A stretch of 64,000 nt of DNA. Origin: a bacterium (GTDB lineage Bacteria > Planctomycetota > Planctomycetia > Isosphaerales > Isosphaeraceae). The stretch lies in NCBI GenBank assembly GCA_016125085.1, contig WGMM01000024.1, positions 1-64,000 on the forward strand, in the 5' to 3' direction. Position 1 is the stretch's first letter. The number at the start of each line of letters is the position of its first letter. Below, piece by piece: positions 51,266-61,024 of this stretch. Both the position numbers and the translations under genes were made by a program. The notes below the pieces were generated by a model that was given only the letters and a program-made list of their open reading frames with translations, searched no databases and was not told the DNA's origin.

Positions 51266-51673
51266 ATGTCGAGCATCACGAATCTCGTACGCGCCGCGGC
51301 TTTGTGCACTTCGCTTTACGCCCTTTCCACGTCGGACGTTCACGCCCAGGCCACAAAAGCCCAGACCAAAAAGGCCGCGGCCAAGGCCGAACCCGCCCCG
51401 CGTAGACTCCCGCCCGGCTACGGCCAGCTCGAGCTCTCCGACGAGCAACGTGAAAAAGTCTACGCAGTCCAGGAAAAACATGCCGCCCAACTGGCCAAAC
51501 TCAATCAGGACATCGCTGACCTGAGAGCCAAAATCTCAAGCGAAAGCGAAGCGATTCTCACTCCCGCCCAGCGCAATCAGCTCGCCCGGTTCCGCGCCGA
51601 AGGCAAATCCAAAACCAAGGCGGCTCCCAAAGACGAACCCAAGGCCAAATCCAAGGCCGACACCAAAAAATGA
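51266..51673 (+). CDS. Small secreted LTXXQ/Spy-like protein
   Basis: A 135-residue protein from ATG 51266 with a signal peptide (M-S-S-I-T-N-L-V-R-A-A-A-L-C-T-S-L-Y-A-L) and likely cut after V-H-A-Q. The mature part is helical with L-S-D-E-Q-R-E-K-V-Y and I-L-T-P-A-Q-R-N-Q-L, close to the L-T-x-x-Q motifs of Spy/CpxP-type periplasmic proteins, and ends in a Lys/Ala-rich tail. Such proteins act as periplasmic chaperones or stress sensors; here the role is unproven. Confidence 0.65.
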   Translation: MSSITNLVRAAALCTSLYALSTSDVHAQATKAQTKKAAAKAEPAPRRLPPGYGQLELSDEQREKVYAVQEKHAAQLAKLNQDIADLRAKISSESEAILTPAQRNQLARFRAEGKSKTKAAPKDEPKAKSKADTKK

Positions 51674-51840
51674 CAGCTTGGCGAAACATCGGAATCGCAA
51701 GCGAGGGGAAGGGTGACACCATCCTTCTCCACGCTCGATTTCGAAACCGCGAGTGACATTTCATCCGAAACGCCCCGGGACTGAGCGATCGCCCGGGTCC
51801 ATCAACCTGAGCGATTCCGCAAAATTCAGGATTCCCGAAC

Positions 51841-52746
51841 ATGCGACTTTCGAGCATCGCCCACTGCATTTCGATCTCGGCGCTTCTGACTTTGTGCTGC
51901 ACGTTCCAGGGGCAGGCGTCCGGCCAGGAACAGATCGTCAAAAAAGACGTTCGCTACGCTAACGGAGGCGAGCAACGGCATGTGCTGGACATTTACGCCC
52001 CCGCCGGTGCGAAGGACTCCCCGGTCGTCTTCTGGATCCACGGAGGCGGCTGGCAGGCTGGCGACAAGTCGGACGTTCAGATCAAACCCAAAGCCTTCAA
52101 CGAAAAAGGCTACGTTTTCGTTTCGACCAATTACCGCCTGCTGCCGAAAGTGCCGATGCAGGACCTTACGGCCGACCTGGCGACTTCGCTCAAATGGGTG
52201 CACGATCACATTTCCGATTACGGCGGCGATCCGAATCGAATCATCGTCGGCGGCCACTCCGCCGGTGCCCAGCTCGCGGCCCTTCTGTGCACGGACGAGA
52301 AATGGACCCGAAATGTCGGTTTGAACATGTCGATATTGAAAGCCTGCATTCCCGTCGACGGCGACACCTACGACATCCCGGCCATCATCGAAACCGAAGA
52401 AATTCGCCGCCGCGCCCACGGGCTCTCATTACCCACCTTCGGCCACCGTCAGAAATTCGGCAACGACCCTCTCAAACATATCGATTTCTCAGCGGTTTCG
52501 CACATCGCCAATAACAAGCCGATCCCGCCGTTCTACATCATGTACGTCGCAGGGCATCCTTACACGGACATTCAGGCCCAGACTCTCGGCAGGGAATTGA
52601 AAAAGGCCGGGATCGAAACCGTGCTGTACGGCGCGACCGAATCGACACACAACAAAGTCAACGCCGAAATCGGTAATCCCGAAGATCCAGGCACAAAAGG
52701 CCTCTTCCCGTTTCTGGAAAAGGCCCTGGCAAAACCTTCGAAATGA
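51841..52746 (+). CDS. Secreted alpha/beta hydrolase (BD-FAE/esterase type)
   Basis: A 301-residue esterase-like protein with a signal peptide (about 1-28, Leu/Cys-rich, cut near A-S-G-Q). Oxyanion motif H-G-G-G-W at 67-71 and the nucleophile in G-G-H-S-A-G (Ser140) are clear; a C-terminal His in E-S-T-H-N is a fitting third residue. Such enzymes remove acyl or feruloyl groups from polysaccharides or hydrolyse small esters. The next gene overlaps its stop region, hinting at a common unit. Confidence 0.85.
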   Translation: MRLSSIAHCISISALLTLCCTFQGQASGQEQIVKKDVRYANGGEQRHVLDIYAPAGAKDSPVVFWIHGGGWQAGDKSDVQIKPKAFNEKGYVFVSTNYRLLPKVPMQDLTADLATSLKWVHDHISDYGGDPNRIIVGGHSAGAQLAALLCTDEKWTRNVGLNMSILKACIPVDGDTYDIPAIIETEEIRRRAHGLSLPTFGHRQKFGNDPLKHIDFSAVSHIANNKPIPPFYIMYVAGHPYTDIQAQTLGRELKKAGIETVLYGATESTHNKVNAEIGNPEDPGTKGLFPFLEKALAKPSK

Positions 52747-52823
52747 AACCGGGAAATCGATCAAGATTCGAACATGCTCCGGGAATGCCTCAAGATCATG
52801 ATCGTGACATCCCCATGCATTCC

Positions 52824-53885
52824 ATGAATCGCCGGACCTTGATTCAAGCCGGAATCCTGGCAGCTGATTCAGCTGCTCTGATGAAATCTCAAGCCAGTTC
52901 GGTCAACCCCCGCATCAAAATCGGCCAGATCGGGGTCGGCCATGCACACGCTTCGAAAATCACGGCATATCGCGATTCATCCGATTTCGAAGTCGTCGGA
53001 ATCGTCGAGCCGGATCCCGACCTGCGAAAGAAAGCCGAATATCTCGCCCCATTTCAAGGCATGAAATGGATGACACGCGACGACCTGCTGGCCACGCCGG
53101 GCATCCAGGCCGTGCTTATCGAAACCCGCGTGCTCGATCTTCTCGAAAATGCCGAAGCAGGCCTTCACGCCGGAATGCATGTGCACATCGACAAACCTGC
53201 GGGAGCTTCACTGCCGCATCTGCGACGAATCTTCGAAATCGCTGCCCGCAAACGACTTGTCGTGCAGATGGGCTACATGTATCGTTACAACCCGGCGGTC
53301 GTAATGCTGCGTGAATTTCTGAAAAATGGCTGGCTGGGCGATATTTTCGAAGTGAACGCCGTGATGAGCAAAGTCGTCGATCCTCCCGATCGTCTGCGAC
53401 TTGCCGAAAGCCGGGGCGGCATGATGTTCGAACTCGGATGCCACCTCATCGACCTTGTCGTCGGCATGATGGGCAAGCCCGGCAACGTGACCGGATTTTC
53501 CCGCCACTCGTCCCGAATCGACGATTCCCTGGCCGACAACATGCTCGCCGTGCTCGAATACCCCAAAGCCACGGCCACGATCCGGTCCTCGGCTCTGGAA
53601 GTCGACGGTTTCGCCCGCCGCCACCTCACCGTATGCGGCACTGGCGGCACATTTCATATCCAGCCCCTGGATGCCCCGACCGCCCGAATCACCCTGGCAC
53701 AGAATTGCGGCAAATATCAACGGGGCACGCATGAAATCTCATTTCCGAAATACACGCGCTACGTCGACGATGCCGCCGACATGGCCCGGGCCATTCGTGG
53801 CGAAAAGCCTTTCGAATTCGGCCCCGAACATGACCTGGCCGTCCAGGAAACGCTGCTGCGAGCCTGCCGAATGCCGCTTGAATGA
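52824..53885 (+). CDS. Gfo/Idh/MocA-family oxidoreductase with export signal
   Basis: A 353-residue protein. The start M-N-R-R-T-L-I-Q-A-G (52824) resembles a Tat signal; ATG 52815 is also possible, while 52743 overlaps the previous gene. Rossmann motif G-Q-I-G-V-G-H-A-H-A sits near residue 35, the H-V-H-I-D-K-P-A-G motif with catalytic-type Lys near 118, and G-C-H-L-I-D-L-V-V later. Family members use NAD(P) on sugars and sugar acids; many exported planctomycete versions have no known substrate. Confidence 0.85.
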   Translation: MNRRTLIQAGILAADSAALMKSQASSVNPRIKIGQIGVGHAHASKITAYRDSSDFEVVGIVEPDPDLRKKAEYLAPFQGMKWMTRDDLLATPGIQAVLIETRVLDLLENAEAGLHAGMHVHIDKPAGASLPHLRRIFEIAARKRLVVQMGYMYRYNPAVVMLREFLKNGWLGDIFEVNAVMSKVVDPPDRLRLAESRGGMMFELGCHLIDLVVGMMGKPGNVTGFSRHSSRIDDSLADNMLAVLEYPKATATIRSSALEVDGFARRHLTVCGTGGTFHIQPLDAPTARITLAQNCGKYQRGTHEISFPKYTRYVDDAADMARAIRGEKPFEFGPEHDLAVQETLLRACRMPLE

Positions 53886-53933
53886 TCGTATCGATCGAAC
53901 ACCTGAAGGCATGCGGGTTCCGGGATTCATGAA

Positions 53934-55196
53934 ATGGCCGAAATGCAGGAGATCGCATCGATGAAACCGAGTCTGATCGAATCGATTCCTGGTATCATGA
54001 CCGTCGCGATTCGCCATCGACCGGCGATCGCTCGACTTCATTTCCTGATTCGTTTCTTTACCATTCTTGGTTGCGGAGTTTTTTCGGGTTCGAACCGAAA
54101 TGCAACAGCCGAACCTGGAAAGCCGGGCCAGAAAACCATCGTGACGGTCAGTCGAAGCGCCCCAAAGTGGCCTCGCAAAAGCGAAGGCGACGTGATCGAG
54201 ACGAAAGACGGCCGGTTGCTGCTGGTCTCGATGGAGTTCGGCGGCGACGGCAGCGATTTCGCCACGACGCGGCTCGTGGCTCATGAATCGACCGACGGCG
54301 GCAAAGCGTGGTCCGGCCATCGCGTCATCACCGAAACGGCCAAGGGCGACGTCAACGTCTATTCGCCGAATCTGATCGAATCCAAAGACGGCGGCATTCT
54401 GCTGATGTTTCACAGACATCACGGAACAGTGAAACAAGCCACTTTCACACTTCATGTCTTGAAATCGACTGACGACGGCCGCAATTTCGCCCCTTTCGCG
54501 GAATTCTTCCCGAAAGGTGAGTTTCAACTTTGCAATGCGACCGTCAAACGCCTGAAATCCGGACGATTGCTGCTTCCGGTCAATGCCTCGGTGCCAGGTG
54601 ATCACGGCCCGGCCGGCAAATACGCCGCGACCGTCGTCTTCAGCGACGACGACGGCCGCACCTGGACCGAAGCCTCCAACCGCGTCACCCTGCCGAAGCG
54701 GGGAGCGATGGAGCCCCACGTGGAGCAAACCCGCGACGGCCGTGTGCTCATGGTTATGCGCAACCAGCTCGGGTCGCTGCATCTTGCCGAATCCACAGAC
54801 GAAGGCGTGCACTGGACTGAGCCGAAGAGCATCGGGCTGAAGTCGCCCGAATCGTGTCCGGAATTGGTCCGCATCCCGAAAACCGGCGACCTGCTGATGA
54901 TCTGGAATGACTCGTTCGATCCCGGCTTCCGATCGCATTTCGGCAAACGAAGCCCGCTGACCTCGGCGATTTCGAAAGACGAAGGCCGCACCTGGCAGAA
55001 CCTGCGAAATATCGAAACGGACCCGAAAAGGGCCTTCTCGAACCCCGGCTGCCGCTTCACCCGCGATGGCCGCGCCATCGTGAATTACTGGACTTGCGAA
55101 TATCTCCCCGACTGGCGAATGCAGGACATCATCGACCTGAGAGTCGCCGTCATCGATGCAGCCTGGTTTTACGAACAAGCCGAAAAATCGCCTTGA
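53934..55196 (+). CDS. Sialidase-like exo-glycosidase (BNR repeat propeller)
   Basis: A 420-residue protein. Five Asp-box motifs (S-T-D-G-G-K-A-W, S-T-D-D-G-R-N-F, S-D-D-D-G-R-T-W, S-T-D-E-G-V-H-W, S-K-D-E-G-R-T-W) show the six-bladed sialidase-type propeller. Near residue 40-55 a hydrophobic segment (L-I-R-F-F-T-I-L-G-C-G-V-F) is a probable signal; the start is uncertain among ATGs in the first 25 codons. Family members act on sialic or other ulosonic acid sugars, but the fold is also used non-enzymatically. Confidence 0.78.
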   Translation: MAEMQEIASMKPSLIESIPGIMTVAIRHRPAIARLHFLIRFFTILGCGVFSGSNRNATAEPGKPGQKTIVTVSRSAPKWPRKSEGDVIETKDGRLLLVSMEFGGDGSDFATTRLVAHESTDGGKAWSGHRVITETAKGDVNVYSPNLIESKDGGILLMFHRHHGTVKQATFTLHVLKSTDDGRNFAPFAEFFPKGEFQLCNATVKRLKSGRLLLPVNASVPGDHGPAGKYAATVVFSDDDGRTWTEASNRVTLPKRGAMEPHVEQTRDGRVLMVMRNQLGSLHLAESTDEGVHWTEPKSIGLKSPESCPELVRIPKTGDLLMIWNDSFDPGFRSHFGKRSPLTSAISKDEGRTWQNLRNIETDPKRAFSNPGCRFTRDGRAIVNYWTCEYLPDWRMQDIIDLRVAVIDAAWFYEQAEKSP

Positions 55197-55269
55197 ATCC
55201 GCATTTCGTTTCGAAAGCGAATTCAAGGCTCAACATGGTTCGCGTTTCGAATTCTCGAAACTCAGAACG

Positions 55270-56403
55270 TCACGCGAACAAGTCGAATCCCCCGGCATAC
55301 TTCTTCACGACATCCCGGTCCAGCTCAAGCCCCAGGCCGGGTTTGTCCGGAATCTCCAGCATACCGTCAGCGTCGATCTTCCAGCCGCCCAGCGTGATTT
55401 CGTCGATGAACGGCGAACCGGTCAGATATTCGACGAAATCGGTCGTCGCCACAGCCGAGGCCAAATGCAAATCCGCCGCCAGGCCGACCGCAGTGTTCCA
55501 GCCATGAGGTACGAACTTCACGCCGTAATCTTCAGCCATCCAGGCGATCCGTCGCTCTTCGCTGATGCCTCCGACCTTGGTCACGTCGGGCTGAATGATG
55601 TCGAACGCCCGCCGCTCAAGCCAGGGCTGAAACGCCTGACGACGCGTCAGGACCTCTCCGCCCGAAATCGGCACCGGCGACAGCTCGCGCAGCCGCACGA
55701 AGTCATCCAGCGAGTCGGGCGTGAGTGCTTCCTCGAACCAGGTCACGTCGTAATTCGCCAGCATTTTCGCCGTGTTCAGGGCCCATTTGTAACGACCGGC
55801 CCAATAGGCGTCGCTGCCGCCAGCGTCGACCATCAATTGACATTCCGGGCCGATCGCATCGCGCGCCGCCGCCACGATCGCCTCGTCGGTCGAGGCATTG
55901 CGCCGGCCAAAAGGCCCCCAGCCGATCTTGAACGCCCGAAAACCCTGAGCCTTCACCGGCAACAGATGATCTTTCATCCGCTCCGGCTCGTCCATCAGGA
56001 GCGACGCGTAAGGCCGGACGCGATCCCGATAACGCCCGCCCAGCAACCGCCCGACAGGCTGCCCCGTCGCCTTGCCCAGAATGTCCCAGAGGGCGATGTC
56101 GATGCCACTGATGGCATGCGTGATCGACCCGCCACGCCCCAGCCAGAACATGTGCTGGTGCAGCTTTTCGCTGACCCGCTCCGGCTCCAGGGCATTCTCG
56201 CCGACGTAAAGCGGCTCCAGAATCTTCAGGGCAGCGGCCACCAGGGCGTCGTTCGTGAACACACTGCCCAGGCCCACCAGGCCTTCGTCGGTGTGCACCG
56301 TCACCAGTGTGTGCACACAGTCCTCGGGCCGCAGCTCGTTGCTCCAGCCACCTTCGGGCGTGGCTCCACGTAGCCCCGCGCAGCGGATTTCCCGGATCTT
56401 CAT
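55270..56403 (-). CDS. Enolase-superfamily sugar-acid dehydratase (MR/MLE type)
   Basis: A 377-residue protein from ATG 56403 (ATGA overlap with the M81 gene). Catalytic residues by pattern: Lys159 in F-K-I-G, metal ligands Asp193 (M-V-D-A-G), Glu224 (W-F-E-E) and Glu250 (I-S-G-G-E), and general base His300 in P-H-G-W-N with Asp273 before it. This is the mandelate-racemase subgroup, often acid-sugar dehydratases (galactonate, fuconate, rhamnonate types). Substrate cannot be called from sequence. Last gene of the MFS - M81 operon. Confidence 0.88.
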   Translation of the reverse strand: MKIREIRCAGLRGATPEGGWSNELRPEDCVHTLVTVHTDEGLVGLGSVFTNDALVAAALKILEPLYVGENALEPERVSEKLHQHMFWLGRGGSITHAISGIDIALWDILGKATGQPVGRLLGGRYRDRVRPYASLLMDEPERMKDHLLPVKAQGFRAFKIGWGPFGRRNASTDEAIVAAARDAIGPECQLMVDAGGSDAYWAGRYKWALNTAKMLANYDVTWFEEALTPDSLDDFVRLRELSPVPISGGEVLTRRQAFQPWLERRAFDIIQPDVTKVGGISEERRIAWMAEDYGVKFVPHGWNTAVGLAADLHLASAVATTDFVEYLTGSPFIDEITLGGWKIDADGMLEIPDKPGLGLELDRDVVKKYAGGFDLFA

Positions 56404-57944
56404 CGCGTCATTCCCTTTCCATTTTGACACTTACGCCGAAAGACCACGGCCTTCGGCTCGAACTTCACGGCTTCATCCAGCGGAAAAATCGGGCGGGGGC
56501 AGCGCGTATGGCCCAGGTAGGGCAAGTTCGCGCTGGATGACCCCGGCGCGTCAACGCCGATCATCGCATCGCACCAGTCAGCATACATGTGCTTCTGGCA
56601 ATGGGGCGACTTCACGACCACGGCGTCAAATCGCTTCGGATCCTGCCCGTGAGCGTAAAAGAACGAACGGTCGTACAGGTTTACGCCCCGGCTGCCGACG
56701 ACGAGCGTAAACGACCCGGATTCGATGACGGCCGTACGTCCGGCTTTCCATTCCTCGCCGAACGATTCGCTTCGAAACGTGCCGTCGCTCAAAAGCCGTA
56801 CTTTACCGGTGATCTCCACAGGCCGGAACCGGGCCGGATCGAGCGTCCCGCCAACCGTGGTCGTCACCATGCCGCCGATACCAGCCGCGAACGCCGCCTC
56901 GACCGCCGGGGAATCGACGATCGGTATCAGCGTGCGCCCCTGGAACCCCGCCTTCATCAGCACGTCAAGAATCGCGTTCGAATCGCCCGACGCTCCGGAA
57001 CTCGTCGCGTCGGCAGCGTCCACCAGGGCGACGGTTCCGGTTCGGCCCTCGGTCTCGCGCTTTTTCAGAACGGCCGGCAGATCCGCCAGCTTCGCAAGAG
57101 GCACGAACATCTTTTCATGATCGGCCCAGAAGGTCTCGGCGATTTCGACTGCCGCCCGTGTGGCCAGGTCTTCGTCGCCGTCGGTCACCACGAAGGCATA
57201 CGTCTGAAGGGCAGGCACATCGGTGAACGGATTGCCGATGAACATCCCGGAAGAAAGCCCGGCCGTGCCAGCTTCGTACTTTTGGGCGAGCCGGATCGAT
57301 TTGCCGAACGCCCCGGTGGCCGTGATCAGCTCGTCGCCCCGCACCAGGGCCGGCACAGACACTTTGGCCGTAACCGGATCCACGTCGCCGGCCATGATTT
57401 TCAGAAGAAGCCGGGCCGCCCGCTGGCCGGTTTCGAAAAAATCGACATGCGGATAGGTGTGATAGGCCACGATGGCGTCGGAATGCTCGACCATCCGGTC
57501 CGTAAGAATTCCGTGCAGGTCCAGCGAAACGACGACCGGGATCTCTTCGCCCAGGATCTTGCGCGACTCCTGAAGCAGATACCCTTCAGGGTCCAGCTCA
57601 GTTTCGCTGGCCATCGCCCCGTGCATGCAGAAATAAACGCCATCGAGCGGCCCCGATGCCGCCGCTGCGCGGATCGCGTCCAGAAATTCCCTGGAAATTC
57701 TATGCCAGGCCGAATCGGCCAGTGTGCCGCCTGAAGTGATGAAGAACGCGCTGTAAGCGGGTACAAGTTCGACTCCTGGCTCGCCCCGGAAGACTTCGAT
57801 CGCACCGCCGATTTCATTTCGGACGGTTTCGTGATAATCGATGATCTCCTGGCCGAATCTGATGCCGAAATCTTCGTAGCCGCTCTTGTTCGGGTTGAAT
57901 GTGGAAACTTCCTGCTTGCATTCGGCGATCAGAATTCGCGGCAT
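56400..57944 (-). CDS. M81-family (MlrC-like) metallopeptidase homologue
   Basis: A 514-residue protein from ATG 57944; a longer reading upstream is Arg/Ser-rich. It has the MlrC order: I-A-E-C-K-Q-E-V-S-T-F-N-P, then F-C-M-H-G-A-M-A-S with a metal-type His, S-L-D-L-H-G-I-L-T-D-R-M, Y-H-T-Y-P-H-V-D and, in the C-terminal domain, D-S-P-A-V-E. MlrC opens linear microcystin-type peptides; most homologues in sugar clusters have unknown substrates. It overlaps the dehydratase and follows the MFS gene by 49 bases. Confidence 0.85.
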   Translation of the reverse strand: MPRILIAECKQEVSTFNPNKSGYEDFGIRFGQEIIDYHETVRNEIGGAIEVFRGEPGVELVPAYSAFFITSGGTLADSAWHRISREFLDAIRAAAASGPLDGVYFCMHGAMASETELDPEGYLLQESRKILGEEIPVVVSLDLHGILTDRMVEHSDAIVAYHTYPHVDFFETGQRAARLLLKIMAGDVDPVTAKVSVPALVRGDELITATGAFGKSIRLAQKYEAGTAGLSSGMFIGNPFTDVPALQTYAFVVTDGDEDLATRAAVEIAETFWADHEKMFVPLAKLADLPAVLKKRETEGRTGTVALVDAADATSSGASGDSNAILDVLMKAGFQGRTLIPIVDSPAVEAAFAAGIGGMVTTTVGGTLDPARFRPVEITGKVRLLSDGTFRSESFGEEWKAGRTAVIESGSFTLVVGSRGVNLYDRSFFYAHGQDPKRFDAVVVKSPHCQKHMYADWCDAMIGVDAPGSSSANLPYLGHTRCPRPIFPLDEAVKFEPKAVVFRRKCQNGKGMTR

Positions 57945-57993
57945 GGTCGTTCGTCCCTCAATCTGTCCAGTTCGCTCGCTGTCTGGCCTTCGC

Positions 57994-59259
57994 TCAGGTT
58001 CCCACGGCCGTTTCGTCCGCCAGAGCACGCCCCCGGTCGGCCGGGAACCACTTGACGATCGCCACGGAGAGAACGAATGCCGACACAAGATACACAATGC
58101 CGGTGCCGGTGAGCATCCGTTCGATACCGATCGACTTCTTCCACTCACCCACGGCCAGTGGCGCGAAGCCTGAAAGCATCGATCCGAAGAAGTTCAGCAT
58201 ACCCACGGCCGAAGCCCGTGCCCCGGAGGGCACCACCTCGAAAGCCGCCGGAAAGATATTGCCCATCAGGAAGCCGCCGAAAAGCCCGAACGCCGCCAGC
58301 GGCACGCTCGTGGACGCCAGGCTCGTACCCGCACCGATCATGTGCAGACACGGCGAACACAATGCCAGGCTTGCGACCAGCAGCCAAAGCCGCGCCGCCT
58401 GAGTGATCCTGGCCAGCCGGTCCGCAAGGTATCCGCCCAGAAACAGGCCCGCCAGCGAACCGACCTGCAGATAGACCGAGGCATGAAAACCGGCATCCGC
58501 CTGACTCAGCTCGAATTTTTCCTGCAGATACGCCGGCATCCACGAATAGAGCATCCAGAGCCCGAAAACGAACACCGGAAAGGCAAAACAGAGGGCCCGG
58601 TAAGTCGGCACCCCGGCCAGCCGCGAGAGCCCCGCCTGCCGTGGCCCGGCAATCGCCGGCTTCGGCTTCGAATCACCCAGATTCCGCAGAAACCGGAAGT
58701 AGGGCAGGGAGTAGATGATCCCCACCACCCCCAGGCAGAAAAACGCGCCCCGCCACTGACCACGGCCGGCCATCCAGCCGCCGAACCATGAACCGGCCAC
58801 TGTGCCGGCGATCTGTGCCGTCGTCAGGATCGAAACCGCCCGCGATCGTTTTTCCACAGGCGTGGCGTCGGCCGTCAGGGCGATCGCGGCCGGCATATAG
58901 AGAGATTCGGAAATGCCCATCGCGGCACGAAGCGCAAGCAGCATCATGGCCGAAGTCGCCAGGCCGGTGGCCAGGGTCACGACGCTCCAGATCGCCAGGC
59001 TCGCCACCACCAGATTCCGCCGGGGGTAACGGTCCGCAAGATAGCCCGCAACCGGGCACCCCAGGCCGTAAACCCACAGGAACACGGCCCCGGTAAGGCC
59101 CAGCTCACGATCCGACATCGCCAGATCGGCCTTCAGCACCTTGAACATCGCGAACACCGCCTGGCGGTCGCAATAGTTCAGGAAATACGCCCCCCACATG
59201 AAGGCGATCAGCACGGGCAGGGGCGGCCTGGGCTTATCCGTTGTGGGCGATGCGTTCAC
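57994..59259 (-). CDS. MFS transporter (ACS/sugar-acid type)
   Basis: A 421-residue permease with 12 hydrophobic segments. The A-like motif G-Y-L-A-D-R-Y-P-R-R between helices 2 and 3 and its echo G-Y-L-A-D-R-L-A-R later, plus Y-C-D-R-Q-A-V in helix 1, fit the anion:cation symporter branch that takes up hexuronates and other sugar acids. First gene of a unit with the M81 protein and the dehydratase, so it probably imports their substrate. Confidence 0.87.
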   Translation of the reverse strand: MNASPTTDKPRPPLPVLIAFMWGAYFLNYCDRQAVFAMFKVLKADLAMSDRELGLTGAVFLWVYGLGCPVAGYLADRYPRRNLVVASLAIWSVVTLATGLATSAMMLLALRAAMGISESLYMPAAIALTADATPVEKRSRAVSILTTAQIAGTVAGSWFGGWMAGRGQWRGAFFCLGVVGIIYSLPYFRFLRNLGDSKPKPAIAGPRQAGLSRLAGVPTYRALCFAFPVFVFGLWMLYSWMPAYLQEKFELSQADAGFHASVYLQVGSLAGLFLGGYLADRLARITQAARLWLLVASLALCSPCLHMIGAGTSLASTSVPLAAFGLFGGFLMGNIFPAAFEVVPSGARASAVGMLNFFGSMLSGFAPLAVGEWKKSIGIERMLTGTGIVYLVSAFVLSVAIVKWFPADRGRALADETAVGT

Positions 59260-59437
59260 GGCGGTATTCCGGCAGGGTTACGTTCGGGGCAGGGCACCAG
59301 TGTCGCAGATCCGGCGTCTGCGGACAACCGGGCCATTCGTCCCGAATTCCGCCAAGGTTGACGTCGCCCCTGCGTCCCGTTCTAATCGACGCGTGCTTGA
59401 CAATCCCCGATCTCGACCTGAACTCCGAGCTATTGCC

Positions 59438-60901
59438 ATGCCCCGCAGCCTTTTACTTCTCGCAGCCGCTTGCCTTTTCGTGTGCGGAATGCCGGCTGCG
59501 GCACGGGCTGACGAGCCACTCAAGCTCCATCCGGAGAATGGCCATTACTTTCTCTGGAACGGCAAGCCCACGATCCTCGTCACCTCCGGCGAACATTACG
59601 GCGCACTATTGAATCTCGATTTCGAATTCGACCGCTATTTCCGCACGCTACAGAAAGACGGACTCAATCACACTCGCGTGTTTTCTGGCACTTATCGCGA
59701 ACTTCAGGAAGCCTTCGGCATTCAGGCCAATACGCTCGCTCCGGCCCAGAACCGCTATATCGCCCCCTGGAAACGCTCCGCCGAGCCTGGCTATCACCAT
59801 GGCGGGAACAAGTTCGATCTGACACAGTTCGACCCGGCGTATTTCGAAAGATTGCACGCCCTGATGAAATCGGCGAAAAAACATGGCATCGTCGTCGAAT
59901 TCACACTCTTCTGCCCGCTTTACAGCGATTCCGAATGGCTCGCTTCGCCCATGCGGGCAGGCAATAACGTGAACGGAATTGGTGATTGCCCGATGGACAA
60001 TGTCCTCTCGCTCAAGCACCCAACGCTGGTGAAAGTGCAGGAAGAATTCGTGCGTAAGGTCGTCGCCGAATTGAACCCCTACGACAATTTCTATTTCGAA
60101 ATCTGCAACGAGCCCTACATCAAGAACGTTCCCGATGAGTGGCAGAATCACTTCGTCGAGGTTGTCCGGCAAGCCGAAATTGAACTGCCCAACCGCCACC
60201 TGATTTCGCTCAATATCGCCAATGGCCGGAAAAAGGTCGAAAATCCGCCCGAGGGCGTTTCGATCTTGAATTTTCATTATTGCGTTCCGCCGGACGCCGT
60301 CGCCATGAATTTTGGTCTCAACAAGCTCATCGGCGAAAACGAAACCGGCTTTCGCGGCAGTCACGACTTCCTCTACCGCACCGAGGGCTGGGATTTTCTG
60401 CTTGCCGGGGGCGGGCTTTATAACAATCTTGATTATTCGTTCTCCACCGAGCATCCCGAAGGCACACTGCGTGGGTTCAAGTCGCCCGGTGGCGGCAGCC
60501 CGGAATTGCGACAGCAACTCGGCATACTGAAACGATTCCTCGAAGGTTTCGACTTTCTGCGTATGAAGCCCGCGCTAGGCGTCGTCGTCGCAACTTCGGT
60601 GCCGCTCTCTTCGCAAACCCTGGCCGAGGCAGGCGAGACTTATGCCATTTACTTCCACGTGCCTGTGCCTGACAAGCCGAAGAATCTGGCCGAAATGCTG
60701 ATATCCGGCATCGAGGCTAAGGTGACAGTCGATTTGCCCGCGGGCCGTTATGTGGCTGAATGGATCGCCCCGCTCTCGGGCGAAACCGTGAAACGCGAAT
60801 CGATCCTCCATCAATCCGGCCGGCGTGAACTCGTCACGCCGAAATTCGACAACGACATCGCCCTCCGTATTCTTCGCATCGGTAACGCCGAAAGGCGGTA
60901 A
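59438..60901 (+). CDS. Secreted glycoside hydrolase-like protein (clan A-like barrel)
   Basis: A 487-residue protein from ATG 59438, where a good signal peptide starts (R-S-L-L-L-L-A-A-A-C-L-F-V-C, cut near A-R-A-D). The N-terminal barrel has N-G-K-P-T-I-L-V-T-S-G-E-H-Y-G and F-E-I-C-N-E-P-Y, the N-E-P of clan A acid/base catalysts, and G-E-N-E-T-G-F as a candidate nucleophile strand. A small C-terminal beta domain follows (residues ~400-487). It overlaps nothing; polysaccharide or oligosaccharide cleavage is likely, substrate unknown. Confidence 0.72.
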   Translation: MPRSLLLLAAACLFVCGMPAAARADEPLKLHPENGHYFLWNGKPTILVTSGEHYGALLNLDFEFDRYFRTLQKDGLNHTRVFSGTYRELQEAFGIQANTLAPAQNRYIAPWKRSAEPGYHHGGNKFDLTQFDPAYFERLHALMKSAKKHGIVVEFTLFCPLYSDSEWLASPMRAGNNVNGIGDCPMDNVLSLKHPTLVKVQEEFVRKVVAELNPYDNFYFEICNEPYIKNVPDEWQNHFVEVVRQAEIELPNRHLISLNIANGRKKVENPPEGVSILNFHYCVPPDAVAMNFGLNKLIGENETGFRGSHDFLYRTEGWDFLLAGGGLYNNLDYSFSTEHPEGTLRGFKSPGGGSPELRQQLGILKRFLEGFDFLRMKPALGVVVATSVPLSSQTLAEAGETYAIYFHVPVPDKPKNLAEMLISGIEAKVTVDLPAGRYVAEWIAPLSGETVKRESILHQSGRRELVTPKFDNDIALRILRIGNAERR

Positions 60902-61024
60902 ATCCGGCAACGCCATGCCCCTTCGCCCGTGGACTGCACTTCGGACGTCTCGTTCGTTAGAATGTCCCGAACCGACCGATGCCTCCAGATTCGATTTTGC
61001 CCCTTGCGAGAGGCCTATCTCCTC

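Noticed and set aside
53739-55226. Minus-strand 495-residue frame
   Set aside because: Antisense to the sialidase-like gene with five Asp-boxes; no family pattern of its own.
56589-57734. Plus-strand 381-residue frame
   Set aside because: Antisense to the M81 gene, Arg/Gly-rich, no start site or motif.
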